DNA of 64,000 nt from Bacteriovorax sp. BAL6_X (GTDB lineage Bacteria > Bdellovibrionota > Bacteriovoracia > Bacteriovoracales > Bacteriovoracaceae). The notes below the pieces were generated by a model, which was not told where the DNA came from, did no database searches, and saw nothing but the letters and a program-made list of their open reading frames with translations. The DNA lies in contig NZ_AUMC01000003.1 of assembly GCF_000443995.1 (NCBI RefSeq), forward strand, positions 186,001 through 250,000, read 5' to 3'. The translations under genes and the position numbers were made by a program. Every line of letters starts with the position of its first letter. Within the stretch, counting starts at the first letter, position 1. Positions 1 through 8,696 of this stretch are shown here, piece after piece.

Positions 1-1
1 A

Positions 2-163
2 GGAAAAATCGAGCCATTTCGATTTGATGAAACTTCACAGGCCTTCTTAGAAAGATTAGATGCCATGAGTTTAAAAGTAATTGCAAGCTACACTCAGGAT
101 CTTCGAGGACTTACGTACTTTATTCCTCTTGATGAGATCATAAAGTTTCCAGATGCTTCATAA
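2..163 (+). CDS. C-terminal end of a truncated gene, unrecognised
   Basis: An open frame enters from the left edge and stops at TAA 161-163, giving about 53 residues that end in DEIIKFPDAS. The codon use looks like that of the neighbouring genes (AT-rich third positions), so it is probably the tail of a real protein. No motif can be recognised in so short a piece. It ends about 80 bp before umuD, and the umuD promoter sits in that gap, so it is probably a separate transcription unit. Confidence 0.5.
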   Translation, partial: GKIEPFRFDETSQAFLERLDAMSLKVIASYTQDLRGLTYFIPLDEIIKFPDAS

Positions 164-205
164 GTATCTGTAATTATTTGTTATGTAGGAAAGTAATTCT
201 TTTCC

Positions 206-239
206 TTGTGCGTAAGTTATGCGTAAGTTATACTAACTT
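206..239 (+). promoter_or_regulatory. umuDC promoter with palindromic operator candidate
   Basis: TTGTGC (206-211), a 17-nt spacer and TATACT (229-234) form a good sigma-70-type promoter. The -10 lies inside a perfect inverted repeat, AAGTTA-TAC-TAACTT (225-239), and an 11-bp unit GCGTAAGTTAT is repeated in tandem at 210-220 and 221-231. A palindrome over the -10 of an SOS gene suggests a LexA-type operator. It does not match the TTAC-N3-GTAA box I recall for Bdellovibrio, so the regulator is inferred. Transcription would start next to the ATG at 242. Confidence 0.6.
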
Positions 240-241
240 TC

Positions 242-637
242 ATGGAAAAGAAAATTAGAGCAAAACTACCGATTGCAAATTGTGGACTCTTTGGAATCAG
301 TGAGGATCACATACAAAATTATCAATCTTTAGATGATCGTTTTGTACAGAATCGTTCTGCGACATTTTTCTTTGAAGCACAAGGTGACTCGATGGAGCCA
401 TTGATTATGCCCGGTGACGTCCTGGTTATCGATCGATCTTTAGAAGTAAGGAGTGGTCGAGTTGCCGTGGTTTATCTGGACGGAGAGTTCTTGTGCAAGA
501 GATTCATTAGACAAAATGGAGAAGTCATTTTGCGCTCACACAATCCTCTGCACCGAGACATTACCATCTCTGAGGAGATGGACTTCTTGGTGTGGGGGCC
601 AATTGTGGCCGTGGCCCGTGACATGAAAGAACTATGA
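242..637 (+). CDS. umuD: UmuD-like S24 peptidase, SOS mutagenesis subunit
   Basis: 131 residues; E. coli UmuD has 139. The protein is a LexA-fold serine protease that, stimulated by RecA filaments, cuts off its own N-terminus to give UmuD', the accessory subunit of the translesion polymerase UmuC. The sequence shows the Cys14-Gly15 cleavage site, nucleophile Ser50 in GDSM and general base Lys86 in FLCKR, matching Ser60 and Lys97 of E. coli UmuD. The ATG at 242 has no Shine-Dalgarno and lies only 8 nt after a strong -10, so translation is probably leaderless. umuC follows after 7 bp, making a classic umuDC operon. The assignment is secure; regulation by LexA is inference. Confidence 0.95.
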   Translation: MEKKIRAKLPIANCGLFGISEDHIQNYQSLDDRFVQNRSATFFFEAQGDSMEPLIMPGDVLVIDRSLEVRSGRVAVVYLDGEFLCKRFIRQNGEVILRSHNPLHRDITISEEMDFLVWGPIVAVARDMKEL

Positions 638-644
638 GGGCCTT

Positions 645-1916
645 ATGGAAAAAGTGTATGCACTGGTGGATTGTAATTCCTTCTTTTGTTCATGTGAAAG
701 ATTATTTCGACCTGGATTAAGAAATAAACCTGTTGGTGTCTTATCAAATAATGATGGGTGCTTCGTTTCTCGTACTCCTGAACTTAAGGCGTTGGGAGTA
801 AAAATGGGGGACCCGTACTTTAAAGTAAGGAGGCTTTGTGAGTCACACAATGTTCATGTTTTTTCTTCTAATTTTTCTCTGTATACAAATATCAGTGATC
901 GGGTAATGCACGTTCTTGCAACCTTTGCTCCATCAATTGAAATTTACTCTGTTGATGAAGCCTTTATTGATTTAACTGGAGTAAGCGGAGACTTAAACGA
1001 ATACTGTCAGCGTATTCGCCGAACTGTCTTTCAGTGGACAGGCATTCCCGTTAGTATTGGTGTTGCACCAACCAAGACTCTTGCGAAGGTGGCCAATCAT
1101 ATTGGGAAGAAGTCACAGAAGGCCCAAGGTGTTGTTTGTATTTTAAATGAGAAATTGCAGGATGTTGCTCTTGAGCGCACACCAATTGAAGACGTTTGGG
1201 GAGTTGGAAGAAAGAATAGTATTAAGCTTAAAAGTATTGGCGTGAAAACAGCATACGACTTTAAGAAGTTTAAAAATACTCATGTCATTCAAAAGCTTCT
1301 AACAAAGTTAGGGCGCATGACACAAGATGAATTACGAGGAATAGCTTGCTTTGAGTTAGAAGAGGCACAGCCTAAGAAGAAGGAAATTCTTTGTTCTCGA
1401 AGTTTTAGCTCAGGTGTTGTGGACTTAAAAAGTTTAAGAGAGTCAGTGGCCAATTATGTCACAAATGCTAGTGAGAAGATGCGTAACCAGCAAAGCCTAT
1501 GCTCAACAATTGAAGTGTTTTGCCTAAGTGATCCGCATAAAGTTGACCAAACTCCATACTACGCAAGAGATAAGGTGAAACTCCTTGGCCCAACAAGTGA
1601 TACAAGAAAAATTATTAAATACGCATGGGCGGCGCTTGATGATCTCTTTCGTATGGGAGTCTGTTTTAAAAAGGCCGGGGTTAAGTTGGGAGAGTTCTCT
1701 GACTCTGAAATTGTGCAACAAAGCCTTTTTGAGGAGTTGGATGACCCTCGAAGTGTGAGGCTTATGGAAGTTATTGATAGGATTAACAAACGTGAGGGAA
1801 GTGGCATGGTTAGATCCATGGCCTGTGGAGTCGATAATCAAGCTTGGAAAATGAGGCGAGAGATGGTCTCGCAAAGATTTGTGACAGGCTGGGGCCAGTT
1901 ACCAAAATGTTCATAA
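645..1916 (+). CDS. umuC: UmuC, catalytic subunit of translesion DNA polymerase V
   Basis: 423 residues, the usual length. A Y-family polymerase that copies past DNA lesions together with UmuD'. Catalytic acids are visible as Asp9 (ALVDCNSFF) and Asp104-Glu105 (YSVDEAFIDL). The fingers motif VLSNNDGCF is at 32-40 and the palm/thumb segment SIGVAPTKTLAKVANHIGKK at 137-156. QQSLF at 358-362 looks like a beta-clamp binding peptide. The C-terminal segment with MRREMVSQRFVTGWGQLP resembles the UmuC-specific tail. It is transcribed with umuD, 7 bp upstream. DinB is a less likely alternative because of the length, the clamp motif position and the umuD partner. Confidence 0.95.
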   Translation: MEKVYALVDCNSFFCSCERLFRPGLRNKPVGVLSNNDGCFVSRTPELKALGVKMGDPYFKVRRLCESHNVHVFSSNFSLYTNISDRVMHVLATFAPSIEIYSVDEAFIDLTGVSGDLNEYCQRIRRTVFQWTGIPVSIGVAPTKTLAKVANHIGKKSQKAQGVVCILNEKLQDVALERTPIEDVWGVGRKNSIKLKSIGVKTAYDFKKFKNTHVIQKLLTKLGRMTQDELRGIACFELEEAQPKKKEILCSRSFSSGVVDLKSLRESVANYVTNASEKMRNQQSLCSTIEVFCLSDPHKVDQTPYYARDKVKLLGPTSDTRKIIKYAWAALDDLFRMGVCFKKAGVKLGEFSDSEIVQQSLFEELDDPRSVRLMEVIDRINKREGSGMVRSMACGVDNQAWKMRREMVSQRFVTGWGQLPKCS

Positions 1917-1991
1917 GGATTCCAATAAAGGTGCGTAGCGTTAAGTATGACTATTATTGCCTTTGGTCGAAGAGGTGACTATAATGGCCAA

Positions 1992-2672
1992 ATGAGCATA
2001 TTTAAAGACAAGATTAATATATTTGAAGTAGTAGTATTAACATCAATCGCCCATATGGTAATTTTTGGGATGTATTTTGCAAGTGCAAACCCTGAATGGT
2101 TTTCGGGCGTCTATACAGTTGAAGATGGTTTCTTAGAAGTACAGCAGGCCATCTACTTATTACTAGTTTCATTTGTTTGTCTCTGGCGCTACTTTAAGTT
2201 AAAAGGTACGAAGCCAAAATTATTCTCTTTTGCACTTCTTGGATTTGCTGCACTTTTCTTCTTTGGTTTTGGAGAAGAAATTGCTTGGGGACAGAGGATT
2301 TTTAATGTCGCGGCCCCTGAGTTTTTTCAGCAATACAATACTCAAAATGATATCACACTTCATAATTTAAAATTTGGTGACTTTAAAGTTAATAAAATTA
2401 TTTTTGGTCTTATCATTGGAATTATTGTTGGTGTTTACGTTTTATTTCTTCCGTTCCTATATAGAGCAATAGGATTCATTCAGTATCTTGTCGATGACTT
2501 TGCTATTCCCGTTCCTAAGTTAATGCACTCTCTCTTTTATCTGCTAATGTTTATCTTAGTAAGTCTAATCGACCATGGTAAAAAAGGGGAAGTTGGAGAG
2601 CTCGTAGGATGTGCAATGTTCTTTGTTATTTTCTTATTTCCATATAACGACAAGGCTTTCCAGAGGTCATAG
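1992..2672 (+). CDS. Polytopic membrane protein with EExxWGQR motif, copy 1
   Basis: 226 residues with about six hydrophobic segments (near 10-30, 52-68, 78-94, 137-158, 179-195 and 205-219). Function unknown. The strongest feature is EEIAWGQRIF (95-104), followed by APEFF and an N-x-Q...LHN segment ending at 125; DDFAIPVPKLMH comes near 168. A second gene at 15532-16212 has the same length and the same landmarks. From memory, similar EExxWGQR proteins of unknown function occur in many bacteria. An in-frame ATG at 1947 would add 15 residues; I prefer 1992 because the second copy then has exactly the same length. The conserved charged residues within or beside membrane segments suggest a catalytic or binding site, which is inference. 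Confidence 0.75.
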   Translation: MSIFKDKINIFEVVVLTSIAHMVIFGMYFASANPEWFSGVYTVEDGFLEVQQAIYLLLVSFVCLWRYFKLKGTKPKLFSFALLGFAALFFFGFGEEIAWGQRIFNVAAPEFFQQYNTQNDITLHNLKFGDFKVNKIIFGLIIGIIVGVYVLFLPFLYRAIGFIQYLVDDFAIPVPKLMHSLFYLLMFILVSLIDHGKKGEVGELVGCAMFFVIFLFPYNDKAFQRS

Positions 2673-2673
2673 G

Positions 2674-3630
2674 ATGAAGGGCTTCGATGAGTTAAATGCC
2701 ATATGCGAATTAACTAATATCGAAGACCCTTTAATTAGTTGTCGAGAAATTACCCGAATTAATCACAATGGTGAAAGCTATCCAATTCACAGTTTTGAAA
2801 TTGGAAGTAATGATCCTGCCGCTCCTGTGTTGGGGCTATTTGGTGGTATTCACGGACTTGAAAAAGTCGGTACTCAAGTTGTGGTGACGTATCTTTCATC
2901 ACTATTTAAACAGCTCTCTTGGGATGAAGAGTTAAGAAGAAGTCTTGAGAAGTTTAGAATTGTTTCAATTCCTCTTATTAATCCATGGGGGATGTATCAT
3001 CATCGTCGTTCAAACCCTAATAATGTGGACCTTATGAGAAACTCACCATCAAAAACCCAAGAAAAAACAAAATTTCTTCTCTCTGGTCATAAACTTTCAG
3101 ATAAGCTTCCTTGGTATCAGGGGAATAGCGATGAGATGGAGCATGAGCTTCAGACCCTTGTGGACTATGTAAAAGAACATATTTTTGCTTCTAAACGTGC
3201 TATCTCTGTGGACTTTCACTCTGGCTTTGGACTAAGAGATCGTCTTTGGTATCCCTATGCTAGAACACTTACGCCATTTAAGCATATAACAGAAATGGAG
3301 AACCTTGAGCACTTATTAAATGAGACTCATCCTCACCATATTTATCGAATTGAACCAACTTCGCAAAGCTATACAATTCAAGGGGATGCCTGGGATTACT
3401 TATACGATGAGTACGTCACTAAAAATCCTGATGGAGTTTATCTTCCATTGACTCTTGAGATGGGAAGTTGGATTTGGGTGAAAAAAAACCCATTACAGAT
3501 TTTTAGAAGGGGAGGCTTATTTAACCCTCTTAAGTCTCACCGTTATGATCGAACGATGAGAAGACATATTATGTTAATCAAATTTCTCTTTCGAGCTGTT
3601 GGGAGTTCAAAAGCATGGGTGAAAAGGTAA
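2674..3630 (+). CDS. M14-like zinc carboxypeptidase
   Basis: 318 residues without a signal peptide, so probably cytoplasmic. It has the M14 metallocarboxypeptidase layout: zinc ligands His60 and Glu63 in GGIHGLE, a substrate-binding segment NPWGMYHHRRSNPNNVDLMR (103-122), third zinc ligand His182 in VDFHSGFG and probable catalytic Glu262 in LTLEMGSW. Such enzymes remove C-terminal residues from peptides or amidated cell-wall peptides; the substrate here is unknown. The start at 2674 follows AGAGG and begins one base after the previous stop. The next gene begins 3 bp downstream, so the three genes are probably one unit. A divergent succinylglutamate desuccinylase/aspartoacylase-type enzyme is less likely because of the NNVDLMRN segment. 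Confidence 0.8.
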   Translation: MKGFDELNAICELTNIEDPLISCREITRINHNGESYPIHSFEIGSNDPAAPVLGLFGGIHGLEKVGTQVVVTYLSSLFKQLSWDEELRRSLEKFRIVSIPLINPWGMYHHRRSNPNNVDLMRNSPSKTQEKTKFLLSGHKLSDKLPWYQGNSDEMEHELQTLVDYVKEHIFASKRAISVDFHSGFGLRDRLWYPYARTLTPFKHITEMENLEHLLNETHPHHIYRIEPTSQSYTIQGDAWDYLYDEYVTKNPDGVYLPLTLEMGSWIWVKKNPLQIFRRGGLFNPLKSHRYDRTMRRHIMLIKFLFRAVGSSKAWVKR

Positions 3631-3633
3631 GTT

Positions 3634-4386
3634 ATGAACTGGTTACTTCTTAGAGGTTTAGCAAGAGATAGTCGTCATTGGTATGAATTTCCAGAATACG
3701 TGGAAAAAATGAAGAGTACACAAAAGGTCTTTGCCATTGATTACTTAGGAGTTGGTAGCAAGAACGACGAAAAGTCGCCTCTTAAGATTTCAGATTATGT
3801 CGAAGATATGAGAGATGAGTGGCTAAAACTTAAAGAAGAAAACGAGGGCCCATGGAGTGTCATAGGTATTTCAATGGGTGGAATGATGGCCCTTGATTGG
3901 TGTGAACGCCACGCCGATGACTTTGAGCATGCTGTTCTTCTTAACACTTCAACAAGTGATTCAGGTAAGATTTATCATCGAATGTCTCTTGAGGCGATGA
4001 GAACCTTTTCAAAACTTATTTTTAATAAAAATCACCGCGAACGTGAAAGAAAAGCACTTTCACTTACTGTTAAGATGAAAGATTTATCAGATGACCTTCT
4101 TGACGCTTATGCTACGTACTTTGAAGAAAGACCTCTTAATCGAGTTAACTTTGTTAGACAATTGATTGCAGCTTCACACTATCGTTTACCGAAGAAAGTA
4201 AAGGCCGATGTCTTATTACTTGCAGGAAAGCAAGATAAGCTGGCCCATTATAAATGTAGTGTCGAAATTTCTAAAAGGCTTGGTGCCACGCTTGAGCTTC
4301 ACGAACAAGCGGGACACGATTTACCTATAGATGACCCAGAATGGATTATAAAAAAGATTGAAGAACATTACTTTGATAGTAAGTAA
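3634..4386 (+). CDS. Alpha/beta hydrolase
   Basis: 250 residues. The fold is shown by the nucleophile elbow GISMGG with Ser80, the acid Asp201 in LLLAGKQDK and His228 in QAGHDLP, in the right order and spacing for an alpha/beta hydrolase. The N-terminal LLLRGLARDSRHW supplies the oxyanion-hole region. There is no signal peptide. The likely reaction is ester or amide hydrolysis, but the substrate cannot be read from sequence. It starts 3 bp after the M14-like carboxypeptidase stop and is probably translated from the same message. Its 3' end overlaps the convergent glycosyltransferase gene by 19 bp. Confidence 0.8.
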   Translation: MNWLLLRGLARDSRHWYEFPEYVEKMKSTQKVFAIDYLGVGSKNDEKSPLKISDYVEDMRDEWLKLKEENEGPWSVIGISMGGMMALDWCERHADDFEHAVLLNTSTSDSGKIYHRMSLEAMRTFSKLIFNKNHRERERKALSLTVKMKDLSDDLLDAYATYFEERPLNRVNFVRQLIAASHYRLPKKVKADVLLLAGKQDKLAHYKCSVEISKRLGATLELHEQAGHDLPIDDPEWIIKKIEEHYFDSK

Positions 4387-5939
4387 ACTTCCTCTTTTAA
4401 TGGTTCATAAGAGCGTGCTTTTAGGGCCGCCTTAATATGAGGCCACTTTACTCTTCTTTTCCACTTTTGCCACTTGGCAACAACTCTATAGTCCTTGCGG
4501 TATTCAAGTGGGGTCTTTGATTCCGCAGTTATCACAACGGCATCATTTTTTTCTAAAAAAGCAGTGATTTGACTATATTTAATCGGCTCAACATTCATTT
4601 CTAATGTTTGCTCATAAAAGTAAGAACGACGATCAACTAGAGCGACTGTCTTATCTTTGAAAAGGCCATGAGCTGCTTGTGGAACTGGTAAGATATAAAA
4701 TTGAGAAGCAACAACTGACCAAAGAAAAATTAAATAAAGTCCCATGGTATTGAAAGCAACAAGTATTTTCTTTTTGAAAATAAAAATATTGGTCACAATA
4801 ATAAGAGAAACAAATAGCAAGTTACCAACGATTGTAGCTCCATCTGAAAAGTAGAGAAGTAGAAAACCAACGGCCAAGAAAAGTAGGTTTATTGGTAAGA
4901 AGATTAAAAGTATTCCTTTTGCCTTTTCTCTAAGTGTTACTAGATTAATTTGTAATAGCATAAATGCCATAAGAAATGGAATCGATGGGATTGCATAGTG
5001 ATGCGATCTCTGTGACGGAATTAACCAAGTGATAAAGAAACATAGAAAATGGACAAAGAAAAAATAGGTTTCATTATTAAGGCCTTTAAAATTCTCTCTG
5101 ACTTTCTTCCAAACAAATGGAAGAACAAGTAACCATGGTAGTGCATAGAGGATTAGACCTTGGAATACCTTAATCATTGGCATTGGCTTTTGATCAAATT
5201 TTCCAACATTCTCTCTAACAAAAAAGTAATTAAAGAACTCCTCACCATAGTTGATATAGCTGATGAAGTACCAAAGACAGCTTAGAACTGTAATTGAAAG
5301 AAAGTAGAAAAAGCATTCTTTAATAATAAAACGCTTCTCTTTCTTGAATAAGAAGACTTGATAAAGTGACATGGCAAGAAAGCTCATTACAATTGTAACA
5401 GGCCCTTTTATAAGTGCACCAGCAGCTCCAAAGAGAACTGCCCATATAAAGTACTTCTTTGATTTTGTTTTTAAGTAATCAAAGAGAAAGAGGGAACTAA
5501 CAAATGGAAGAAGTGATAATGATGTTTCCATCATAAATGTTCGGCCAAACTTAATTGCGCCATAGCTTCCTAAAAAGAAAGCAAGTGACAAAAGAGGTTC
5601 AATACTAAATCTTCTCTTTAACCAAACTGCCGCTAAAACACCTAGGGCAATTGTCAAAAATGCCATGGAAGCACGAGCTCCAGTCAGAGAAGATTCTCCC
5701 ATTAGTACATAGATAGGAAATGGAAGCCAAAAATGAACTGGTGGTTTAGACCAATGTCTATCTCCGCGGTAGTGTGGAGTCATTATATTATTTGTGTCAT
5801 ACATCTCTTGTGAGATTTGCACATATAATGATTCTGTTCCTTGTCTTGGAGCACTGATATTTCCAATGTCCCAAAAATAAAGAATTGAAAATAGGAATGT
5901 AAAAATAATAAATAACTTTTTATTTGAAATATTTGTCAT
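4368..5939 (-). CDS. ArnT/PMT-family integral membrane glycosyltransferase
   Basis: 523 residues with a dozen or so hydrophobic segments. The first periplasmic loop holds the family hallmark: an acidic residue soon after TM1 in a region reading ISAPRQGTESLYVQISQEMY, then HWSKPPVHFWL. This matches the GT83/PMT_2 group (ArnT-like), which move sugars from undecaprenyl-phosphate carriers to lipid A, glycans or proteins at the outer face of the inner membrane. The short hydrophilic C-terminus (after about 430) carries many basic and aromatic residues. It is the last gene of the gpmI-pfkA unit, 15 bp after pfkA. Acceptor and donor are unknown. Confidence 0.75.
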   Translation of the reverse strand: MTNISNKKLFIIFTFLFSILYFWDIGNISAPRQGTESLYVQISQEMYDTNNIMTPHYRGDRHWSKPPVHFWLPFPIYVLMGESSLTGARASMAFLTIALGVLAAVWLKRRFSIEPLLSLAFFLGSYGAIKFGRTFMMETSLSLLPFVSSLFLFDYLKTKSKKYFIWAVLFGAAGALIKGPVTIVMSFLAMSLYQVFLFKKEKRFIIKECFFYFLSITVLSCLWYFISYINYGEEFFNYFFVRENVGKFDQKPMPMIKVFQGLILYALPWLLVLPFVWKKVRENFKGLNNETYFFFVHFLCFFITWLIPSQRSHHYAIPSIPFLMAFMLLQINLVTLREKAKGILLIFLPINLLFLAVGFLLLYFSDGATIVGNLLFVSLIIVTNIFIFKKKILVAFNTMGLYLIFLWSVVASQFYILPVPQAAHGLFKDKTVALVDRRSYFYEQTLEMNVEPIKYSQITAFLEKNDAVVITAESKTPLEYRKDYRVVAKWQKWKRRVKWPHIKAALKARSYEPLKEEVYLLSK

Positions 5940-5954
5940 ACTTTTAAACTTTGT

Positions 5955-6962
5955 TTATTTTGATAGAGTTTTTACCATATCGACGTATTTATCTTCCACT
6001 TCAAATTTTTTACCAAGGCATTTTTCCAAGTCCTCGATAACAACTTGACCATTTTGTTCGGCCGTCACAATGGCGGTTTTTCCTTCAAGAAGTGATTTAA
6101 CTGCAAGGTGTCCCATCTGAGTAGCGATAAAGCGGTCTCGCCCTGTTGGGTTACCTCCACGTTGGATGTGACCAAGGATACAAACTCGTGAGTCTATTTT
6201 ATGATCTTGAAGTAGCTTGTTGTGAACATAGCGTGAGAGACCTTCTGTTTCACCTTCGGCAGCTATTATAATTGAAGAGCCTTTCCCGCGCTTTATTCCA
6301 CGCTTAATGTCAGCAGCAATTGTATCGACGTCAACATTGCTTTCGTCTTGAACAGGAAAGATTATATTTTCAGCGCCTGTGCATAGACCTACATGAAGTG
6401 CAATGGCCGGTGATTTTCGCCCCATGACTTCAACGATGAATGTGCGATCGTGAGAGTGGGCCGTATCTCGAATTTTATCGACGGCTTCGATTGCAGTTTG
6501 TACTGCTGTATCAAAACCGATTGAATAATCTGTTCCTTCGATATCATTATCAATTGTTCCTGGGATTCCAACAACCGGAACACCATGTTCCTTGTGAAGC
6601 TCCCAAGCTCCATTAAAAGATCCATTTCCACCGATAACAATTAGTGCATCAATATTCTTTCTTTTAAGAATGTGGGCCGCCTCTTTTCTAATCTCTGGTT
6701 GCATAAATTCAGGACAACGTGAAGTTTGCAGAATAGTTCCACCTTTTTGAAGAATATTCCCTACACTAGCTGCATCCATTTTATGTTGTGAACCTTCAAG
6801 TAGGCCTGCGTATCCACGTCGAATTCCATAAATTTCAATATCGTTTGCAATACAAGTACGAACTACTGCTCTAATAGCACAGTTCATCCCCGGGCTATCG
6901 CCTCCACTACAAAGGACTGCAATTGTTTTAATCGACTTTACATCTTTTTCAGCTTCGCTCAT
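5955..6962 (-). CDS. pfkA: 6-phosphofructokinase
   Basis: 335 residues, close to the 320 of E. coli PfkA. It phosphorylates fructose 6-phosphate to the 1,6-bisphosphate in glycolysis. Visible motifs: nucleotide-binding GGDSPGMN (20-27), PGTIDNDIEGTD (134-145) with catalytic Asp138 and Asp140, VEVMGR, and the substrate-binding HIQRGGNPTGRDR. The motif IGGNGS (110-115) has Asn113 where ATP-dependent enzymes usually have Asp (GGDGS); Gly114 is kept, which favours ATP over pyrophosphate as donor. The gene starts 8 bp after gpmI. About 10 extra residues at the N-terminus are unusual but harmless. Confidence 0.93.
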   Translation of the reverse strand: MSEAEKDVKSIKTIAVLCSGGDSPGMNCAIRAVVRTCIANDIEIYGIRRGYAGLLEGSQHKMDAASVGNILQKGGTILQTSRCPEFMQPEIRKEAAHILKRKNIDALIVIGGNGSFNGAWELHKEHGVPVVGIPGTIDNDIEGTDYSIGFDTAVQTAIEAVDKIRDTAHSHDRTFIVEVMGRKSPAIALHVGLCTGAENIIFPVQDESNVDVDTIAADIKRGIKRGKGSSIIIAAEGETEGLSRYVHNKLLQDHKIDSRVCILGHIQRGGNPTGRDRFIATQMGHLAVKSLLEGKTAIVTAEQNGQVVIEDLEKCLGKKFEVEDKYVDMVKTLSK

Positions 6963-6970
6963 AAATATTC

Positions 6971-8494
6971 CTATTCAAAAATATGATGGCCAGTAAAACT
7001 CGCTGGACGATCAATCCCCATAATATAAAGACACGTTGGAGAAACATCCATTAGTGAATGATCTCCTGGTGCAATAGTAAAAGCTTTGTCTTTCAATGCT
7101 CTATTAACAACACAAAATGGAACAGGTGCACCTGTATGCGCAGTATGTGGCGTTCCATCTTTGTGTGTCATTTCATCACTATTTCCATGATCAGCAGTTA
7201 TAACTACTGTTATATTTTCATCTAGACATTTTTTTACAATTTTTCCGACACATTCATCAAGTGCTTCAATGGCCTTAACGGCAGCTTCGTATTTTCCTGT
7301 GTGACCAACCATATCTGAGTTCGCAAAGTTTACAACACTAAAGTCAAAGTCACTTAACTTTTCCATTAATTGTTCTGTCACTTCTGGTGCACTCATTTGT
7401 GGCTTTTGATCATAAGTTGAAACTTCCTTAGGTGAAGGAATTAGAAAGTGCTCTTCATTTGGAAACGGCTTCTTTTCTCCACCATTAAAAAAGAAAGTGA
7501 CGTGTGCATACTTCTCTGTTTCAGCAATCTTTAATTGCTTTTTACCAATACTACTTAAGTACTCAGTCATCGTTCCTTTCAGTTTTTCTTTATCAAATAA
7601 AATTGGAAGGTCCATTTCATCTGGAATGTATGGTGTCATACATAAGAACATGGCCGGAAAGAATGGTCTTTTAAACTCAGTAAACTCTGGGTAGTTAAAT
7701 GCCATTGTTAACTGAATAGCACGATCTGGTCTAAAGTTTGTAAAGAAGACGCAGTCTCCTTCTTTAATAGCATAGTCTTTATTAAAAAGTGCCGGTGCTA
7801 TAAATTCATCTGTTCTGCCTGCTTCATATTCACTATTTAAATAGTCAATAGGTGATAAGTCTGTGACATCACCATGGCCTAGGAACATATCATATGCTTT
7901 TTTGATTTTTTCCCAACGACGATCGCGGTCCATACCGATTGAACGACCTTGCATAGAAGCAAAGTTCGAGTCTTCAAATCCTACGATTTCTTTAAGGTAG
8001 ATCTCTCCACATGACGGTGGTGTATCTCGACCATCCATAAAAGCATGTAAGAAAACTTCAACGCCCTCTTTCTTAAGGCATTTAATTATCTCTTTAGTAT
8101 GTTCAATATGTGAGTGAATTCCACCGTCAGATAAAAGTCCCATTAAGTGGATGCGATTGTTGTTCTTCTTTGCAACTTCGACTAGCTCCCTTAGTTTAGG
8201 TAGTTCACCAAAAGTATGATTATTAATTGATTCATTTATACGGACAAGGTCCTGACGAATAGCGCGTCCGGCACCTAGATTCATGTGGCCAACTTCAGAG
8301 TTTCCAACAACTCCTTTAGGAAGACCAACTAAAACACCTCCCGCCTGAATCGTCGTAGCTGGATAATCTTTAAACAGTCCATCTAAAACAGGAGTTTTCG
8401 CATCTCGAATCGCATTCTTTTCTGTATTTTTGCTTATTCCAAAGCCATCTAAGATAATTAGAAGTGCTTTTTCACTAATGTTTTTAATCGACAT
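6971..8494 (-). CDS. gpmI: Phosphoglycerate mutase, cofactor-independent
   Basis: 507 residues from the ATG at 8494, the usual length for the bisphosphoglycerate-independent enzyme that interconverts 3- and 2-phosphoglycerate. Alkaline-phosphatase-superfamily signatures are clear: metal ligand Asp16 in LIILDGFG, catalytic Ser66 in GNSEVGHMN, HAFMDGRDTPP, FTNFRPDRA, then VVNFANSDMVGHTG and VVITADHGNSDEM with further metal ligands. An in-frame start 17 codons upstream exists, but the 8494 start aligns with the family and has a GGGAAT ribosome-binding site. First gene of the minus-strand gpmI-pfkA-glycosyltransferase unit. Confidence 0.95.
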   Translation of the reverse strand: MSIKNISEKALLIILDGFGISKNTEKNAIRDAKTPVLDGLFKDYPATTIQAGGVLVGLPKGVVGNSEVGHMNLGAGRAIRQDLVRINESINNHTFGELPKLRELVEVAKKNNNRIHLMGLLSDGGIHSHIEHTKEIIKCLKKEGVEVFLHAFMDGRDTPPSCGEIYLKEIVGFEDSNFASMQGRSIGMDRDRRWEKIKKAYDMFLGHGDVTDLSPIDYLNSEYEAGRTDEFIAPALFNKDYAIKEGDCVFFTNFRPDRAIQLTMAFNYPEFTEFKRPFFPAMFLCMTPYIPDEMDLPILFDKEKLKGTMTEYLSSIGKKQLKIAETEKYAHVTFFFNGGEKKPFPNEEHFLIPSPKEVSTYDQKPQMSAPEVTEQLMEKLSDFDFSVVNFANSDMVGHTGKYEAAVKAIEALDECVGKIVKKCLDENITVVITADHGNSDEMTHKDGTPHTAHTGAPVPFCVVNRALKDKAFTIAPGDHSLMDVSPTCLYIMGIDRPASFTGHHIFE

Positions 8495-8696
8495 AAATAT
8501 ATTCCCGTTAAAAGCTTGTTCAATCCTTATTCTAATACTACCCAAAAATTAGACAAAATACTCTATCGTGTTCACTTTTTAAACACCACGACTTTCTAAA
8601 GGACTGTAATCTCATCTTAAAACTTGGCACACAACTTGTATATATATAGGCAAATAGTTTAAACACGCACTAACACAGAAGATATTGGAGAATACT

